Shown: positions 1 to 8,930, numbered from the stretch's first letter. The stretch: DNA of 64,000 nt from Arcicella sp038230735 (GCA_038230735.1 JBBRMR010000016.1:14396-78395), one strand, 5' to 3'. A program made the numbers and translations. Notes: generated from the letters alone by a model not told the origin.

Positions 1-1
1 A

Positions 2-139
2 TCAGACTTTTGCCGACAAACTTTATTATCAAGTCGTGTAAAAAGTGAATATAATTTTTATCCAAACCAACCTCATAATTGGAATATTTGGGAAGAAACG
101 ATTGATAAATTAGTTAATTTTGCCCAAAAGAATTTATAA
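2..139 (+). CDS. 3' end of an unidentified protein (partial)
   Basis: An open frame runs in from the left edge and stops at TAA 137-139, giving the last 45 residues of a protein whose start lies outside the window. The tail is rich in aromatic and polar residues (YPNQPHNWNIWEE) and ends in a probable amphipathic helix. No family is recognisable from so short a piece. It lies 45 bases upstream of a glycosyltransferase on the same strand, so a role in the same polysaccharide region is possible but unproven. Confidence 0.5.
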   Translation, partial: SDFCRQTLLSSRVKSEYNFYPNQPHNWNIWEETIDKLVNFAQKNL

Positions 140-184
140 AATATCTATCAGTATTGTCCATTAGCCTTTTCTTTGTTCCTCAAT

Positions 185-1177
185 ATGATTAAAGTCAGTG
201 TCATTGTCCATACATACAATCACGAAAAGTTTATTCGCCAAACCCTTGACAGCATTATCAGTCAAAAAGTTAACTTTCAATATGAAGTAATAATTGGCGA
301 TGATGCTTCACCTGATTCGACCCCAGAAATTATTCAAGAATATCAAGCAAATTTCCCCGACATTATAAAACCTTTGCTTCATCCTAAAAACCTTGGAGGT
401 TATGGGAAAAATAATACTTTGGCAACCTTGGCAGTTTGTACAGGTCAATACATCGCTGCCATGGATGGTGATGATTATTGGACAAATCCCTTGAAACTGC
501 AAAAACAAGTAGATTTTTTAGATAATAACCCTGATTTTGTTGCCTGTTTTCATAATGCCTTGATTCATTTTGAAGATGGTTCAGCCCCTGATATGTACGT
601 CAATGATGAATCTCAACGAGAAGTAACAACCCTTGAGGACTTAGTGGGAGAAGATGAAGTTTGGTACATGGCAACCTCATCGGTGATGTTCAGGAATGGG
701 ATTATGAAAGAATATCCAAGATGGTTTCATGAATCCAAAAGTGGCGATATTCCGAGGTATATTTTATTGGGAAAACACGGTAAGTTTTTTTATATCAATG
801 AATTAATGTCGGTTTACCGTAAAAATAATGGCGGAATGAGTTTTACTGATGGCAAACAGGATGCAGATTTTCTATTTAATAGAATTGGAATGTACAAAGG
901 AATTGATGAAGAACTGGATTACAAATTTCATAAAACCATCAGTAAGAATATTGCTCGATATTATTTGATGTTAGCCAATTCAATCCAACATGGAGATAAT
1001 TTCATAAAAAGCCGTTATTTCGTCTTAAAATCTTTGAAATTATCAAGTCCAAATTCAAGCGAACACATTAAAAAAGTAATTCAAGATTTTATTATCCCAA
1101 AAGGTTTGATGAAATTATATGCCAATACAAAATGGGGTTTAGAAAAAGTATTTATAAAAGAAAAGCCTTCTCAATAA
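185..1177 (+). CDS. Glycosyltransferase family 2
   Basis: Predicted cytoplasmic GT-A glycosyltransferase of about 330 residues that would transfer a sugar from a nucleotide-sugar to a glycan acceptor. The N-terminus is a typical GT2 opening (VSVIVHTYNHEKFI), followed by GDDASPDST and the metal-binding DGDDYW motif about 100 residues in. No membrane segment is evident. An in-frame TTG lies 12 bases upstream, but the ATG at 185 starts exactly at the conserved domain and was chosen. A strong hairpin terminator follows the stop. The sugar and acceptor cannot be deduced. Confidence 0.88.
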   Translation: MIKVSVIVHTYNHEKFIRQTLDSIISQKVNFQYEVIIGDDASPDSTPEIIQEYQANFPDIIKPLLHPKNLGGYGKNNTLATLAVCTGQYIAAMDGDDYWTNPLKLQKQVDFLDNNPDFVACFHNALIHFEDGSAPDMYVNDESQREVTTLEDLVGEDEVWYMATSSVMFRNGIMKEYPRWFHESKSGDIPRYILLGKHGKFFYINELMSVYRKNNGGMSFTDGKQDADFLFNRIGMYKGIDEELDYKFHKTISKNIARYYLMLANSIQHGDNFIKSRYFVLKSLKLSSPNSSEHIKKVIQDFIIPKGLMKLYANTKWGLEKVFIKEKPSQ

Positions 1178-1194
1178 ATTTGAGAAGGCTTTTT
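1163..1194 (+). terminator. Rho-independent terminator after the GT2 gene
   Basis: A 12-base stem beginning AAGCCTTCTC and its complement flank a short AT loop and are followed by a T run. The left arm includes the last codons and stop of the glycosyltransferase gene. Confidence 0.85.
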
Positions 1195-1200
1195 CATAAA

Positions 1201-1243
1201 CATCGAATGCGGTACGCCGCCCGAACCTACATCAAACATCGAA
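1201..1243. repeat. TTCGATG-type heptad island with GC-rich hairpin core
   Basis: Lies between two convergent genes. It holds words of the CATCGAA type, spaced by 7 bases in its right half (TTCGATG, TTTGATG on the minus strand), plus a GC-rich element at 1209-1224 (GCGGTACGCCGCCCGA) that recurs at 54164-54179 and, with one change, at 38203-38218. Confidence 0.6.
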
Positions 1244-1244
1244 A

Positions 1245-2510
1245 TCAAGTCTTTTGCTTCTTCTTCTTAGCCGCAGGAAACAGAACGTTATTTAAAATCA
1301 AACGATACCCAGGTGAATTTGGATGTAAACTCAAATCGGTAGGTTCTTCACCAACCAGATGACGATAATCTTCTGGATCGTGTCCAGAATAAAAACTCCA
1401 AAAACCCTTCAAAAAAGTTCCATGGATATAGCGAGCCTCATTTAAGGAACGATTTTCACCTAAAATAGTAACTTCGGGTTTAATTACTTGCTTTTTATAA
1501 GAAGTTGTTTGACCCATAAAACCATGAATAGTCGTTTCATGATTTTGAGTTAGCATGGTTGGAATCGGGTCATATTTCGCAGAAAATTGAAATAAATTAA
1601 AGTAATCATTTTCTTCCTGAACGGGTCGAGATTCGTTAGGATATGCCTCAATACTCGAAAATTCAACAATTTGCGGATGAAAAACTAAACTGAAATTTTG
1701 AAATGCAAAAGATTTTGAAAAGTCTAATTTACTATCTGCCCCCGCATCATATCCATCACCATCGTAATAAGCGTCCACAATATCAAGTCCATCCGCCGCC
1801 AAAGCCACATCATAAGTATCCGTTGCCGTACACATGGCAAACATATATCCACCACCTGCCACAAATTCACGTATTTTTTTAGCCACTGCCAATTTGAATT
1901 TCGAAACCTTCTCAAACCCAAATTTTGATGCATTTTTTCGGTCCTCACGCAATTGAGCCTGATACCATCCTGCCGAACTCTGATTCCAAAACTTACCCAT
2001 CTGACCCGTAAAATCTTCATGGTGAAGGTGTAACCAATCATACTCAGGTAACTTAGTGTTCATTACTTCTTCATCAAAAATTAAGTCGTAAGGTATTTCA
2101 GCATAAGTCATTGCCAAAGTAACGGCATCATCCCAAGGTTGTGCTGTTTTGGGCGAATATACCGCTACACGAGGAGGTTTTTGAAGTTTCACTACATCCA
2201 TATTGGCATCGGGACTCGTAACCTCGGCTCTTATTTGAGCCGCTTCACCCTCTGAAATTACTTGATAACTTACACCTCTGATAGTTAATTCATTTTCAAA
2301 TTTTTGTGCCTGTGGAAACATAAACGAACCACCCCGATAATTGAGAAGCCATTCAACTTCCATATCGTGCGTTTTCAAAATCCAATAGGCAATTCCATAA
2401 GATTTCAAGTGGTTTTTTTGGGTATCATCCATCGGAATCAGTATTTGTGATGCCCACAAACGCCCAGAGAGCATAAAAAATATGATAAACGGAAATATTA
2501 GCCTTTTCAT
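1245..2510 (-). CDS. Conserved secreted protein, amidotransferase-like fold suspected
   Basis: About 421 residues with a signal peptide (MKRLIFPFIIFFMLSGRLWA), so exported. It belongs to a conserved Bacteroidota family beginning ILIPMDDTQKNHLKSYGIAYW, members of which I recall being labelled asparagine synthetase B in some annotations. The motifs of that enzyme (N-terminal catalytic Cys, SGGxDS ATP loop) are absent. A stretch FVAGGGYMFAMCTATDT resembles the turn-plus-cysteine of class I amidotransferase/ThuA-like folds, but catalytic function is not shown. The ATG at 2510 was chosen because it begins the signal peptide; an upstream in-frame start would add 40 unlikely residues. A heptad island abuts the stop. 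Confidence 0.8.
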   Translation of the reverse strand: MKRLIFPFIIFFMLSGRLWASQILIPMDDTQKNHLKSYGIAYWILKTHDMEVEWLLNYRGGSFMFPQAQKFENELTIRGVSYQVISEGEAAQIRAEVTSPDANMDVVKLQKPPRVAVYSPKTAQPWDDAVTLAMTYAEIPYDLIFDEEVMNTKLPEYDWLHLHHEDFTGQMGKFWNQSSAGWYQAQLREDRKNASKFGFEKVSKFKLAVAKKIREFVAGGGYMFAMCTATDTYDVALAADGLDIVDAYYDGDGYDAGADSKLDFSKSFAFQNFSLVFHPQIVEFSSIEAYPNESRPVQEENDYFNLFQFSAKYDPIPTMLTQNHETTIHGFMGQTTSYKKQVIKPEVTILGENRSLNEARYIHGTFLKGFWSFYSGHDPEDYRHLVGEEPTDLSLHPNSPGYRLILNNVLFPAAKKKKQKT

Positions 2511-2612
2511 TGGAGTAGTATTTTTAAGAATCTCAACTAAATTTGTTAAGCAAAAATGGTCAGTATTGACATTTAAAGCATTTAACGAAGTTAAAACAAA
2601 AATAGTGCAAAA

Positions 2613-2656
2613 CTTCATCCCGAACATCAAACATCAAGAAACCAATATCGAATAAC
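2613..2656. repeat. TTCGATG-type heptad island (single arm)
   Basis: Between two divergent genes: words such as ATCAAAC and ATCAAGA in 7-base steps, then ATCGAAT, ending 2 bases before the permease start codon. Only one arm is visible. Its position at two 5' ends shows these islands are not only terminators. Confidence 0.5.
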
Positions 2657-2657
2657 T

Positions 2658-3899
2658 ATGAATCTATTAGAAAATATATACGAAGGATTACGTTCAATTC
2701 GGGCAAATATGCTTAGAACGGTATTGACAGCCCTAATTATCGCCATCGGAATTACCTCATTAGTAGGCAGTTTGACTGTCGTTGACGGAATTCAAAGTTC
2801 AGTGAATAATAGCTTTGCGGGTTTAGGAGCAAATGCTTTTGACGTAAGAAATCGCCAAATTTATAAAATCAGAAAACAGGGCGAAAAGGAAAAAAGCTAT
2901 CCGACCATTGATTATCGTGAAGCAAAATTATATAAAGAAAAATTTGGAAAATCTGCCACCATTGGCATCAAAATCAACGTTACCTTCAACGCTGAAATCA
3001 AATATGAATCAAAACAAACCAATCCAAACACTCGGGTGATGGGTATGGATGAAAATTATCTGAATATAAAAGGCTTCAAAATTGACAAAGGAAGAGAATT
3101 TTCCAAAAGTGATTTAGAAATAGGAACAAACATTTGTATTATCGGTGTGGATGTAATCAGTCAAATATTTGACAAAAATATCAATCCGATCGATAAAGAA
3201 ATTACCGTATTGGGTCAAAAAATGAAAGTGGTTGGTATTTTGGAGAAAAAAGGCAGTATGATGGGCGGAGGGGATGATAGAGCCGTTTTTGTACCCTTGG
3301 AAACGGGCAGAAAATTAGCCGCTGACCGTAAATTAACCTTCGATATAGTTACGTCTGTCCCAAACATAACCGATATTGATAATACCATCGAAGAAGCCCG
3401 TGGTGTGATGCGAGTCGTTCGCCAAGATGAAATAGGGATGCCTGATTCCTTTTCCATAGAACGTTCAGATTCCTTAGCAAAACAATCAGAGAGTATTACG
3501 GACATCTTGAAAATGGCAGGTTTTGGCATTGGATTTATTACTTTATTAGGAGCCGCCATTGCCTTAATGAACATTATGTTAGTTTCCGTAACGGAACGAA
3601 CTCAAGAAATTGGAATTCGTAAATCATTGGGAGCAACACCTTTCTTAATCCGTTCTCAGTTTTTGATTGAAGCTATCGTAATTTGCCTTTTAGGAGGAGT
3701 TGGCGGAATAATTATGGCAATTGCCATCGGAAACTTATTCGCAGGATTATTATTAGGAGGTTCTTCGGATTTTATTATTCCTTGGGCTTGGATGATGTTA
3801 GGCATTACAGTTTGCGTAGTGGTTGGACTATTTTCAGGAATATATCCCGCCTACAAAGCCTCAAAGCTCGACCCAATAGAGTCTTTGAGATACGAATAA
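2658..3899 (+). CDS. ABC transporter permease, MacB/FtsX type
   Basis: Inner-membrane permease of 413 residues with the MacB architecture: N-terminal membrane helix (residues about 20-42, TVLTALIIAIGITSLVG), a large periplasmic MacB-type core domain (about 45-270), then three FtsX helices (about 285-405) including the signature TERTQEIGIRKSLGATP. The family couples to a LolD/MacB-like ATPase to drive mechanotransmission, lipoprotein release or export. No ATPase gene is adjacent, so it must use one encoded elsewhere. The start lies 2 bases after a repeat island, with no Shine-Dalgarno. Confidence 0.9.
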   Translation: MNLLENIYEGLRSIRANMLRTVLTALIIAIGITSLVGSLTVVDGIQSSVNNSFAGLGANAFDVRNRQIYKIRKQGEKEKSYPTIDYREAKLYKEKFGKSATIGIKINVTFNAEIKYESKQTNPNTRVMGMDENYLNIKGFKIDKGREFSKSDLEIGTNICIIGVDVISQIFDKNINPIDKEITVLGQKMKVVGILEKKGSMMGGGDDRAVFVPLETGRKLAADRKLTFDIVTSVPNITDIDNTIEEARGVMRVVRQDEIGMPDSFSIERSDSLAKQSESITDILKMAGFGIGFITLLGAAIALMNIMLVSVTERTQEIGIRKSLGATPFLIRSQFLIEAIVICLLGGVGGIIMAIAIGNLFAGLLLGGSSDFIIPWAWMMLGITVCVVVGLFSGIYPAYKASKLDPIESLRYE

Positions 3900-3981
3900 A
3901 AAAATATAGTTCTGAAACTCATTTATATTCAGAACATTACGCATTGAGCCACATTTTTCTTTAATTTTTTAAAACTTGCGG

Positions 3982-4012
3982 TTGTGTAGTTCATTTCTAT
4001 CAACTATCTTTG
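3982..4012 (+). promoter_or_regulatory. Bacteroidota-type promoter of tRNA-Leu
   Basis: TTG at 3982-3984 and TATCTTTG at 4005-4012, separated by 20 bases, match the TTG / TAnnTTTG consensus for the phylum's primary sigma factor. The tRNA begins 25 bases after the box; tRNA-Val in this window has the same geometry. Confidence 0.7.
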
Positions 4013-4036
4013 TATTAAGTTTGAGACGAACCAAAA

Positions 4037-4120
4037 GCCCGGATGGCGGAATTGGTAGACGCGCTGGTCTCAAACACCAGTGTCTTCATTGGCATGCCGG
4101 TTCGACTCCGGCTCCGGGTA
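4037..4120 (+). tRNA. tRNA-Leu(CAA)
   Basis: Complete class II tRNA of 84 bases. The acceptor stem GCCCGGA pairs with TCCGGGT (one G-U), the anticodon stem CTGGT/ACCAG encloses loop CTCAAAC (anticodon CAA), a long variable arm follows, and the T arm has GGTTCGACTCC. The discriminator is A and CCA is not encoded. A hairpin terminator follows at once. Confidence 0.97.
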
Positions 4121-4124
4121 CAAC

Positions 4125-4157
4125 AAAACCTTACATCTTTCAGGTGTGAGGTTTTTT
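4125..4157 (+). terminator. Terminator after tRNA-Leu
   Basis: An imperfect stem AAACCTTACATC / GGTGTGAGGTTT, interrupted by mismatches, with a short loop and trailing T run directly downstream of the tRNA. Confidence 0.75.
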
Positions 4158-4228
4158 GTTTTTGGTATGTATAGAACATTGTTTAATTTTGATAATAATT
4201 TTTAAACCGTATTACCCAAAACCTCATT

Positions 4229-5710
4229 ATGTTACTCTTAGGCTTAGATTTAGGTACTTCTTCCATAAAAGTATCGGTTGTGGATGGTGCTTCGGGCAAA
4301 TTAATTGCTTCGGCTCAATATCCTGATACTGAAAATTCAATCTCTTCTCCACAAATTGGTTGGGCAGAACAAGACCCTGAAATGTGGTGGAATTGTATTC
4401 AACAAGCAATTTTGCGATGTAACGCTTCAGGAAAATATAATCCCAAAGATATTCAAGCCATTGGAATTGCCTACCAAATGCACGGTTTGGTGATGATTGA
4501 CCGTGATTTGAAGGTTCTTAGGCCTTCCATTATCTGGTGTGACAGCCGTGCTGTGGAAATTGGAAATAAGGCTTTTGAAGGTATTGGAAAGGAAAAATCT
4601 CTTAAGCATTTATTGAATTCCCCAGGAAATTTCACGGCTTCAAAATTAGCTTGGGTGAAGGAACACGAGCCAAGGATTTACGGTTCGGTTTATAAGATTA
4701 TGTTACCTGGCGATTTTATCGCTATGAAATTAACGGGTGATATAACTACCTCTAATTCAGCCTTATCCGAAGGAATTTTTTGGGATTTTCAAAGTAATAC
4801 TGTTTCGGAAGATGTAATGAAATATTACGGATTTTCTGCCACAATTCTTCCAGAAATACGTCCAGTTTTTTCCAATCATGGTGGTTTGCAAAGTTCAATG
4901 GCAGATTTATTGGGCTTGAAAGCTGGCGTTCTCGTAACGTATAAAGCGGGTGACCAACCCAACAATGCCTTGTCCCTTAATGTGTTAGAACCTGGTGAAT
5001 TTGCGGCAACGGCGGGGACTTCGGGTGTTATTTATTCGGTTTCGGATAAAGTGAGTTATGATCCAAAATCACGTGTAAATACTTTTGCCCATATCAATCA
5101 TCAGATGAATAATCAGAATCGTTTGGGGACTTTGTTGTGTATCAATGGAACGGGTATTTTGAACCGTTGGGTACGGGATAATATTGCCAACGTTGATTAT
5201 CAAGGCATGAATATAATAGCTTCAACCGTTGAGGCTGGTTCAAATGGTTTACGAGTTTTGCCTTTTGGAAATGGTGCTGAACGGGTTTTAGAAAATAAAA
5301 CGGTAGGTTCAAACTTTCAAGGAGTAAATTTTAATATTCATACCAATGCCCATATTATTCGTGCGGCACAGGAAGGGATTGCCTTTTCTTTAAAATACGG
5401 GATGGATATTATGGCAGAAACGGGGACTTCGCCATCGGTAATTCGAGCGGGGAAAGCGAATATGTTTCTGAGTGATATTTTCGCTCAATCACTCGTAAAC
5501 GTTACGGGCGTAGGGGTGGAGTTGTATGATACAGATGGTGCGAAAGGTGCGGCACTGGGTGCAGGAATTGGAAATCAGTATTTTACCAATCCCAAAGATG
5601 CTTTTGTGAATATGGAAAAGATTGGATTGATTGAGCCAGATGCTTCAAAATCAAGTATTTACGAAGAAATTTATGCTGATTGGAAAGCTACTTTGGAGAA
5701 AAATTTGTAG
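4229..5710 (+). CDS. xylB: Xylulokinase (FGGY carbohydrate kinase)
   Basis: Cytoplasmic kinase of 493 residues, the usual xylulokinase length, converting D-xylulose to xylulose 5-phosphate for the pentose phosphate pathway. The phosphate-binding start GLDLGTSSIKVSVVD, the substrate motif QMHGLV (near residue 85), SRAVE, the conserved AGDQPNNAL and the C-terminal FGGY domain (AGKANMFLSDIFAQ) agree with XylB rather than glycerol kinase. No xylose isomerase or sugar transporter lies beside it, so substrate assignment rests on sequence alone. It stands as its own unit between two hairpin terminators. Confidence 0.88.
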   Translation: MLLLGLDLGTSSIKVSVVDGASGKLIASAQYPDTENSISSPQIGWAEQDPEMWWNCIQQAILRCNASGKYNPKDIQAIGIAYQMHGLVMIDRDLKVLRPSIIWCDSRAVEIGNKAFEGIGKEKSLKHLLNSPGNFTASKLAWVKEHEPRIYGSVYKIMLPGDFIAMKLTGDITTSNSALSEGIFWDFQSNTVSEDVMKYYGFSATILPEIRPVFSNHGGLQSSMADLLGLKAGVLVTYKAGDQPNNALSLNVLEPGEFAATAGTSGVIYSVSDKVSYDPKSRVNTFAHINHQMNNQNRLGTLLCINGTGILNRWVRDNIANVDYQGMNIIASTVEAGSNGLRVLPFGNGAERVLENKTVGSNFQGVNFNIHTNAHIIRAAQEGIAFSLKYGMDIMAETGTSPSVIRAGKANMFLSDIFAQSLVNVTGVGVELYDTDGAKGAALGAGIGNQYFTNPKDAFVNMEKIGLIEPDASKSSIYEEIYADWKATLEKNL

Positions 5711-5732
5711 AATTTATATCCATTGATTCCTT

Positions 5733-5760
5733 AAAAGCCTTCAAAATCTGAGGGCTTTTT
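5733..5760 (+). terminator. Terminator after xylB
   Basis: Inverted arms AAAAGCCTTCA / TGAGGGCTTTTT with loop AAATC and a T tract, 22 bases past the xylB stop. Confidence 0.75.
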
Positions 5761-5803
5761 GATTTACGAATCCTTAATTATCCATCTAAAACGGTTTTAT
5801 GAG

Positions 5804-5811
5804 TATCTTTG
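5804..5811 (+). promoter_or_regulatory. Possible -7 box for uppP
   Basis: TATCTTTG matches the phylum's TAnnTTTG box, 38 bases before the uppP start. No clear TTG element lies 19-21 bases upstream, so support is moderate. Confidence 0.4.
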
Positions 5812-5849
5812 TCCAACACAAACACTCTTACCCCAAAATATCATTTTAA

Positions 5850-6635
5850 ATGTCAATTATCCAAGCCATTATCCTTGCCATTATCGAGGGCATAACCGAA
5901 TTCTTGCCAATTTCTTCTACTGGACACATGGTTTTAATGAGTTCCTTTCTGGGAATTGAAGACGATAAATTCACAAAACTTTTTGAGGTTTGTATTCAAT
6001 TAGGAGCAATTTTGGCGGTTGTTGTGTTGTATTGGAAGAAGTTTTTTGATTTTTCAAAGTACCAATTTTACGTTAAATTATTGCTTGCCGTCATTCCAGC
6101 CTTGATTTTTGGAAAATTGTTTGATGATGTAATTGATGAACGTTTAGGTAATCCCGCCTTTATTGCAACCATAATGCTAATTGGCGGTGTCATTTTATTG
6201 TTTGTTGATGATTGGTTCAGAAATCCCATTATTCATGAAGAAGTAGATATTAATAATATTTCTGCCGTCAAAATTGGTTTGTATCAATGTCTGGCGATTA
6301 TGTTTCCAGGATTGAGTAGAAGTGCGGCAACCATTATTGGTGGAATGCAACAGCGACTTTCGAGAAGTCTTGCGGCGGAGTTTTCATTTTTTTTGGCAGT
6401 GCCAACCATGGCGGCAGCAACGGGATATAAATTATTGAAATTCGTTAAAGAGGAGGGAAGCATAACGGGCGAGCAGATTAAATTTTTAGCAATCGGAAAT
6501 GTAGTGGCTTTCCTTGTTGCGGTACTTGCCATTAAATTTTTTATTAGTATTTTAAATAAATACGGCTTCAGATATTTCGGAATTTATCGAATTATTTTAG
6601 GACTTGTTATTTTGATTACGATTTTTATTAAATAG
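5850..6635 (+). CDS. uppP: Undecaprenyl-diphosphatase UppP (BacA)
   Basis: Integral membrane phosphatase of 261 residues that dephosphorylates undecaprenyl diphosphate to recycle the lipid carrier for peptidoglycan and glycan export; overproduction of the family confers bacitracin resistance. Both diagnostic motifs are present: EGITEFLPISSTGH (residues 13-26, Glu17 and His26) and PGLSRSAAT (153-161, Arg157). About seven hydrophobic segments follow. It is first in a run uppP-truB-ribF with short gaps, a neighbourhood often seen in Bacteroidota (recalled, not checked). Confidence 0.97.
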   Translation: MSIIQAIILAIIEGITEFLPISSTGHMVLMSSFLGIEDDKFTKLFEVCIQLGAILAVVVLYWKKFFDFSKYQFYVKLLLAVIPALIFGKLFDDVIDERLGNPAFIATIMLIGGVILLFVDDWFRNPIIHEEVDINNISAVKIGLYQCLAIMFPGLSRSAATIIGGMQQRLSRSLAAEFSFFLAVPTMAAATGYKLLKFVKEEGSITGEQIKFLAIGNVVAFLVAVLAIKFFISILNKYGFRYFGIYRIILGLVILITIFIK

Positions 6636-6677
6636 GATAAAATCTTAATAATTTGATTCTCAATTTGTTAATAATTT

Positions 6678-7415
6678 ATGGATGAAAATTTACAAAATAA
6701 TCAGCCCGATTCAGGCGAAGTTATTTTAATTGATAAACCGCTTCATTGGACTTCTTTTGACGTTACGAAAAAACTTAAATTTGCTGGAAAATTTAAAAAA
6801 ATTGGTCACGCAGGAACACTTGACCCCTTAGCAACTGGTTTACTCATCTTGTGTACGGGCAAAATGACTAAGCAAATTGACGATTACCAAGCCCAAGAAA
6901 AAGAATATTCTGGGACTTTCGTGTTAGGCAAAACAACGCCCTCCGTAGATTTAGAGACTGACTTTGACGATGAATTTCCTACTGAACATATTACTGAAAG
7001 TATTTTGGAGGAGGCTTTAAAACAATTTCAAGGTAAAATTTTACAGATTCCACCGATATATTCAGCTATTCAAGTGAATGGAAAAAGACTTTATGAATTA
7101 GCTCGGAAAGGCGTAAAAGGTGAGGACATTGAGATAAAATTAAGAGAAGTCGAGGTTTTTAAATTTGAGATTGATTCAGGTAATTTTCCCGAAATAAATT
7201 TTGTAATTGTCTGTTCCAAAGGGACTTACATCAGAAGTTTAGTGAGAGATTTTGGTATTGCTTGTCGGTCAGGGGCGTACATGAAGGCACTCAGAAGAGA
7301 AAAAATAGGGGAGTTTTCGGTCAAAAATGCTTTGACAATTCAACAATTTATGGAAAGTAAGGGTTTAAAATATATTGAAAAACCACAAGCCAACTTTTTC
7401 AACAAGAGAAGATGA
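6678..7415 (+). CDS. truB: tRNA pseudouridine(55) synthase TruB
   Basis: Cytoplasmic enzyme of 245 residues that isomerises U55 to pseudouridine in the T loop of tRNAs. It contains the catalytic motif GHAGTLDPLATG with nucleophile Asp49, the RNA-binding YSAIQVNGKRLYELARKG (about 129-147) and CSKGTYIRSL near residue 180. It is short because the C-terminal PUA-like extension of proteobacterial TruB is missing. Its stop overlaps the ribF start (ATGA), implying translational coupling. Confidence 0.97.
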   Translation: MDENLQNNQPDSGEVILIDKPLHWTSFDVTKKLKFAGKFKKIGHAGTLDPLATGLLILCTGKMTKQIDDYQAQEKEYSGTFVLGKTTPSVDLETDFDDEFPTEHITESILEEALKQFQGKILQIPPIYSAIQVNGKRLYELARKGVKGEDIEIKLREVEVFKFEIDSGNFPEINFVIVCSKGTYIRSLVRDFGIACRSGAYMKALRREKIGEFSVKNALTIQQFMESKGLKYIEKPQANFFNKRR

Positions 7416-8341
7416 ACGTCTATTACGGGTTAAAAGATTTTACGAAATTAGAGAATGCAGTCGTTACGAGTGGTACGTTTGATGGGGTACATTTGGGACA
7501 TCAGAAAATATTAAATCGTTTGAAGGAAGTTGCGTTTGAAACGAGTGGTGAAAGTGTGGTCATAACGTTTTACCCTCATCCTCGCAGTGTGATTTCTCCT
7601 GATAACAAAACGATTAATTTGCTTTCAACCCTTGATGAAAAGATTGAGCTATTGGAAAAAAATGGGATTAATCATTTAGTAATTATTCCTTTTACTCGTG
7701 AATTTTCTGAACTTTCTTCGGAAGAATTTATCCAAAAAATCTTGATTGAAACTATCGGTACAAAAACATTAGTGATTGGATTCGACCATCGTTTTGGCAA
7801 AAATCGTGAGGGTGGATTTGATTATTTGAAGGAAAATAAAGCAAGATATGGTTTTGAAATTGAGGAAATCCCCCGCCATGACCTTGAAAATGTAGGGATT
7901 AGTTCTTCCAAAATTAGAAAAGCACTAAATGAAGGAGATGTGCCAACCGCTGACCATTTTTTAGGTAGAAATTACTCAATTTCGGGTGTAATTGTAAAAG
8001 GAAAGCAATTAGGAAGAACGATTGGCTTCCCGACTGCTAATATTCAAGTTCGTGAAATTGCTAAATTAGTCCCCGTTGATGGCGTTTATGCAGTAAAGGT
8101 CTATTACCGATATGAAAAATATGGAGGAATGTTGAATATTGGAAATCGACCAACCGTTGATGGGACTTTCAAAACTATTGAGGTAAACATTTTTGATTTT
8201 GATCAAGAAATTTATGGGGAAAACTTGAAAGTAGAATTTATTCAGAAAATTCGTAATGAACAGAAATTTAATGGTTTAGATGAACTGAAAGCACAGATTG
8301 CAAAGGATAAAGAAACTTGTTTAGAAATTATAAGCTCATAA
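7412..8341 (+). CDS. ribF: Bifunctional riboflavin kinase / FAD synthetase
   Basis: Two-domain enzyme of 309 residues making FMN and then FAD. The N-terminal FAD synthetase half carries the nucleotidyltransferase signature GTFDGVHLGH (residues 21-30) and ISSSKIRKAL; the C-terminal riboflavin kinase half (about 183-309) carries GRTIGFPTAN and GMLNIGNRPTVDG. Length and domain order match canonical RibF. It overlaps truB by 4 bases and ends the uppP-truB-ribF run. Confidence 0.97.
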   Translation: MNVYYGLKDFTKLENAVVTSGTFDGVHLGHQKILNRLKEVAFETSGESVVITFYPHPRSVISPDNKTINLLSTLDEKIELLEKNGINHLVIIPFTREFSELSSEEFIQKILIETIGTKTLVIGFDHRFGKNREGGFDYLKENKARYGFEIEEIPRHDLENVGISSSKIRKALNEGDVPTADHFLGRNYSISGVIVKGKQLGRTIGFPTANIQVREIAKLVPVDGVYAVKVYYRYEKYGGMLNIGNRPTVDGTFKTIEVNIFDFDQEIYGENLKVEFIQKIRNEQKFNGLDELKAQIAKDKETCLEIISS

Positions 8342-8380
8342 GTTTTCTTTTTCAACTATGAAAAAATGGAATTCGTCTAA

Positions 8381-8414
8381 AAAATACACATGATAAACAT
8401 ATTCTGTGTATTTT
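8381..8414. terminator. Perfect 10-base inverted repeat between ribF and the molybdenum hydroxylase genes
   Basis: AAAATACACA (8381-8390) and TGTGTATTTT (8405-8414) are exact reverse complements around a 14-base loop, 40 bases after ribF and 35 before the next start. It could end ribF transcription or be an operator for the following pair; the sequence alone does not decide. Confidence 0.45.
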
Positions 8415-8449
8415 CGTTAAGGTATTATCAAACATTTCCCAAAATCTTC

Positions 8450-8911
8450 ATGGAAAATTTAGCATTAAAAATTAACGGAAAAAGTTACAGTACCGATGCT
8501 GACCCAAATACGCCCTTGTTATGGGTTTTACGTGACCATATTGGTCTGGTCGGCACAAAATACGGTTGCGGAATTGCTCAATGTGGAGCTTGCACTGTCC
8601 ATCTAAACGGTACGGCAATTCGCTCTTGCGTATTACCCGTTTCTTCGGTGGTAGGTATGGAAATCACCACGGTTGAAGGACTTTCGGAAAACGGAACTCA
8701 TCCAGTTCAACAGGCTTGGGATGAGTTGGATGTGGCACAATGTGGATATTGTCAGGCTGGGCAAATGATGACCGCCTCGGCACTTTTGAAAAATAATTCA
8801 AAGCCCACGGACAAGGAAATTAGCAATGCCATGACGGGGAATATTTGCCGATGTGGAACGTATCATAGAATTGAGAAAGCCGTAAAGTTAGCGGCTGAGA
8901 AAATGAAATAA
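8450..8911 (+). CDS. [2Fe-2S] subunit of a molybdenum hydroxylase (IorA-like)
   Basis: Small iron-sulfur subunit of 153 residues from the xanthine dehydrogenase superfamily. Two cluster-binding sets are visible: the plant-ferredoxin set in GCGIAQCGACTVHLNG and the helical-bundle set CGYCQAGQMM plus GNICRCGTY. It passes electrons from the molybdenum cofactor of the partner encoded 19 bases downstream. Isoquinoline 1-oxidoreductase alpha is the closest named type, but the true substrate is unknown. The ATG at 8450 was preferred to one at 8390 because the latter would add 20 non-conserved residues read from the hairpin region. Confidence 0.88.
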   Translation: MENLALKINGKSYSTDADPNTPLLWVLRDHIGLVGTKYGCGIAQCGACTVHLNGTAIRSCVLPVSSVVGMEITTVEGLSENGTHPVQQAWDELDVAQCGYCQAGQMMTASALLKNNSKPTDKEISNAMTGNICRCGTYHRIEKAVKLAAEKMK

Positions 8912-8930
8912 ACCCTCATAACCCAAAACA

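Noticed and set aside
2..139. Naming the left-edge fragment as a deacetylase or glycosyltransferase tail
   Set aside because: Forty-five C-terminal residues show no motif that would support either name.
3215..3574. Open frame of 119 codons antisense to the MacB-type permease
   Set aside because: It has no start context or domain, its composition mirrors the permease codons in the opposite strand, and the permease itself is fully conserved across this stretch.
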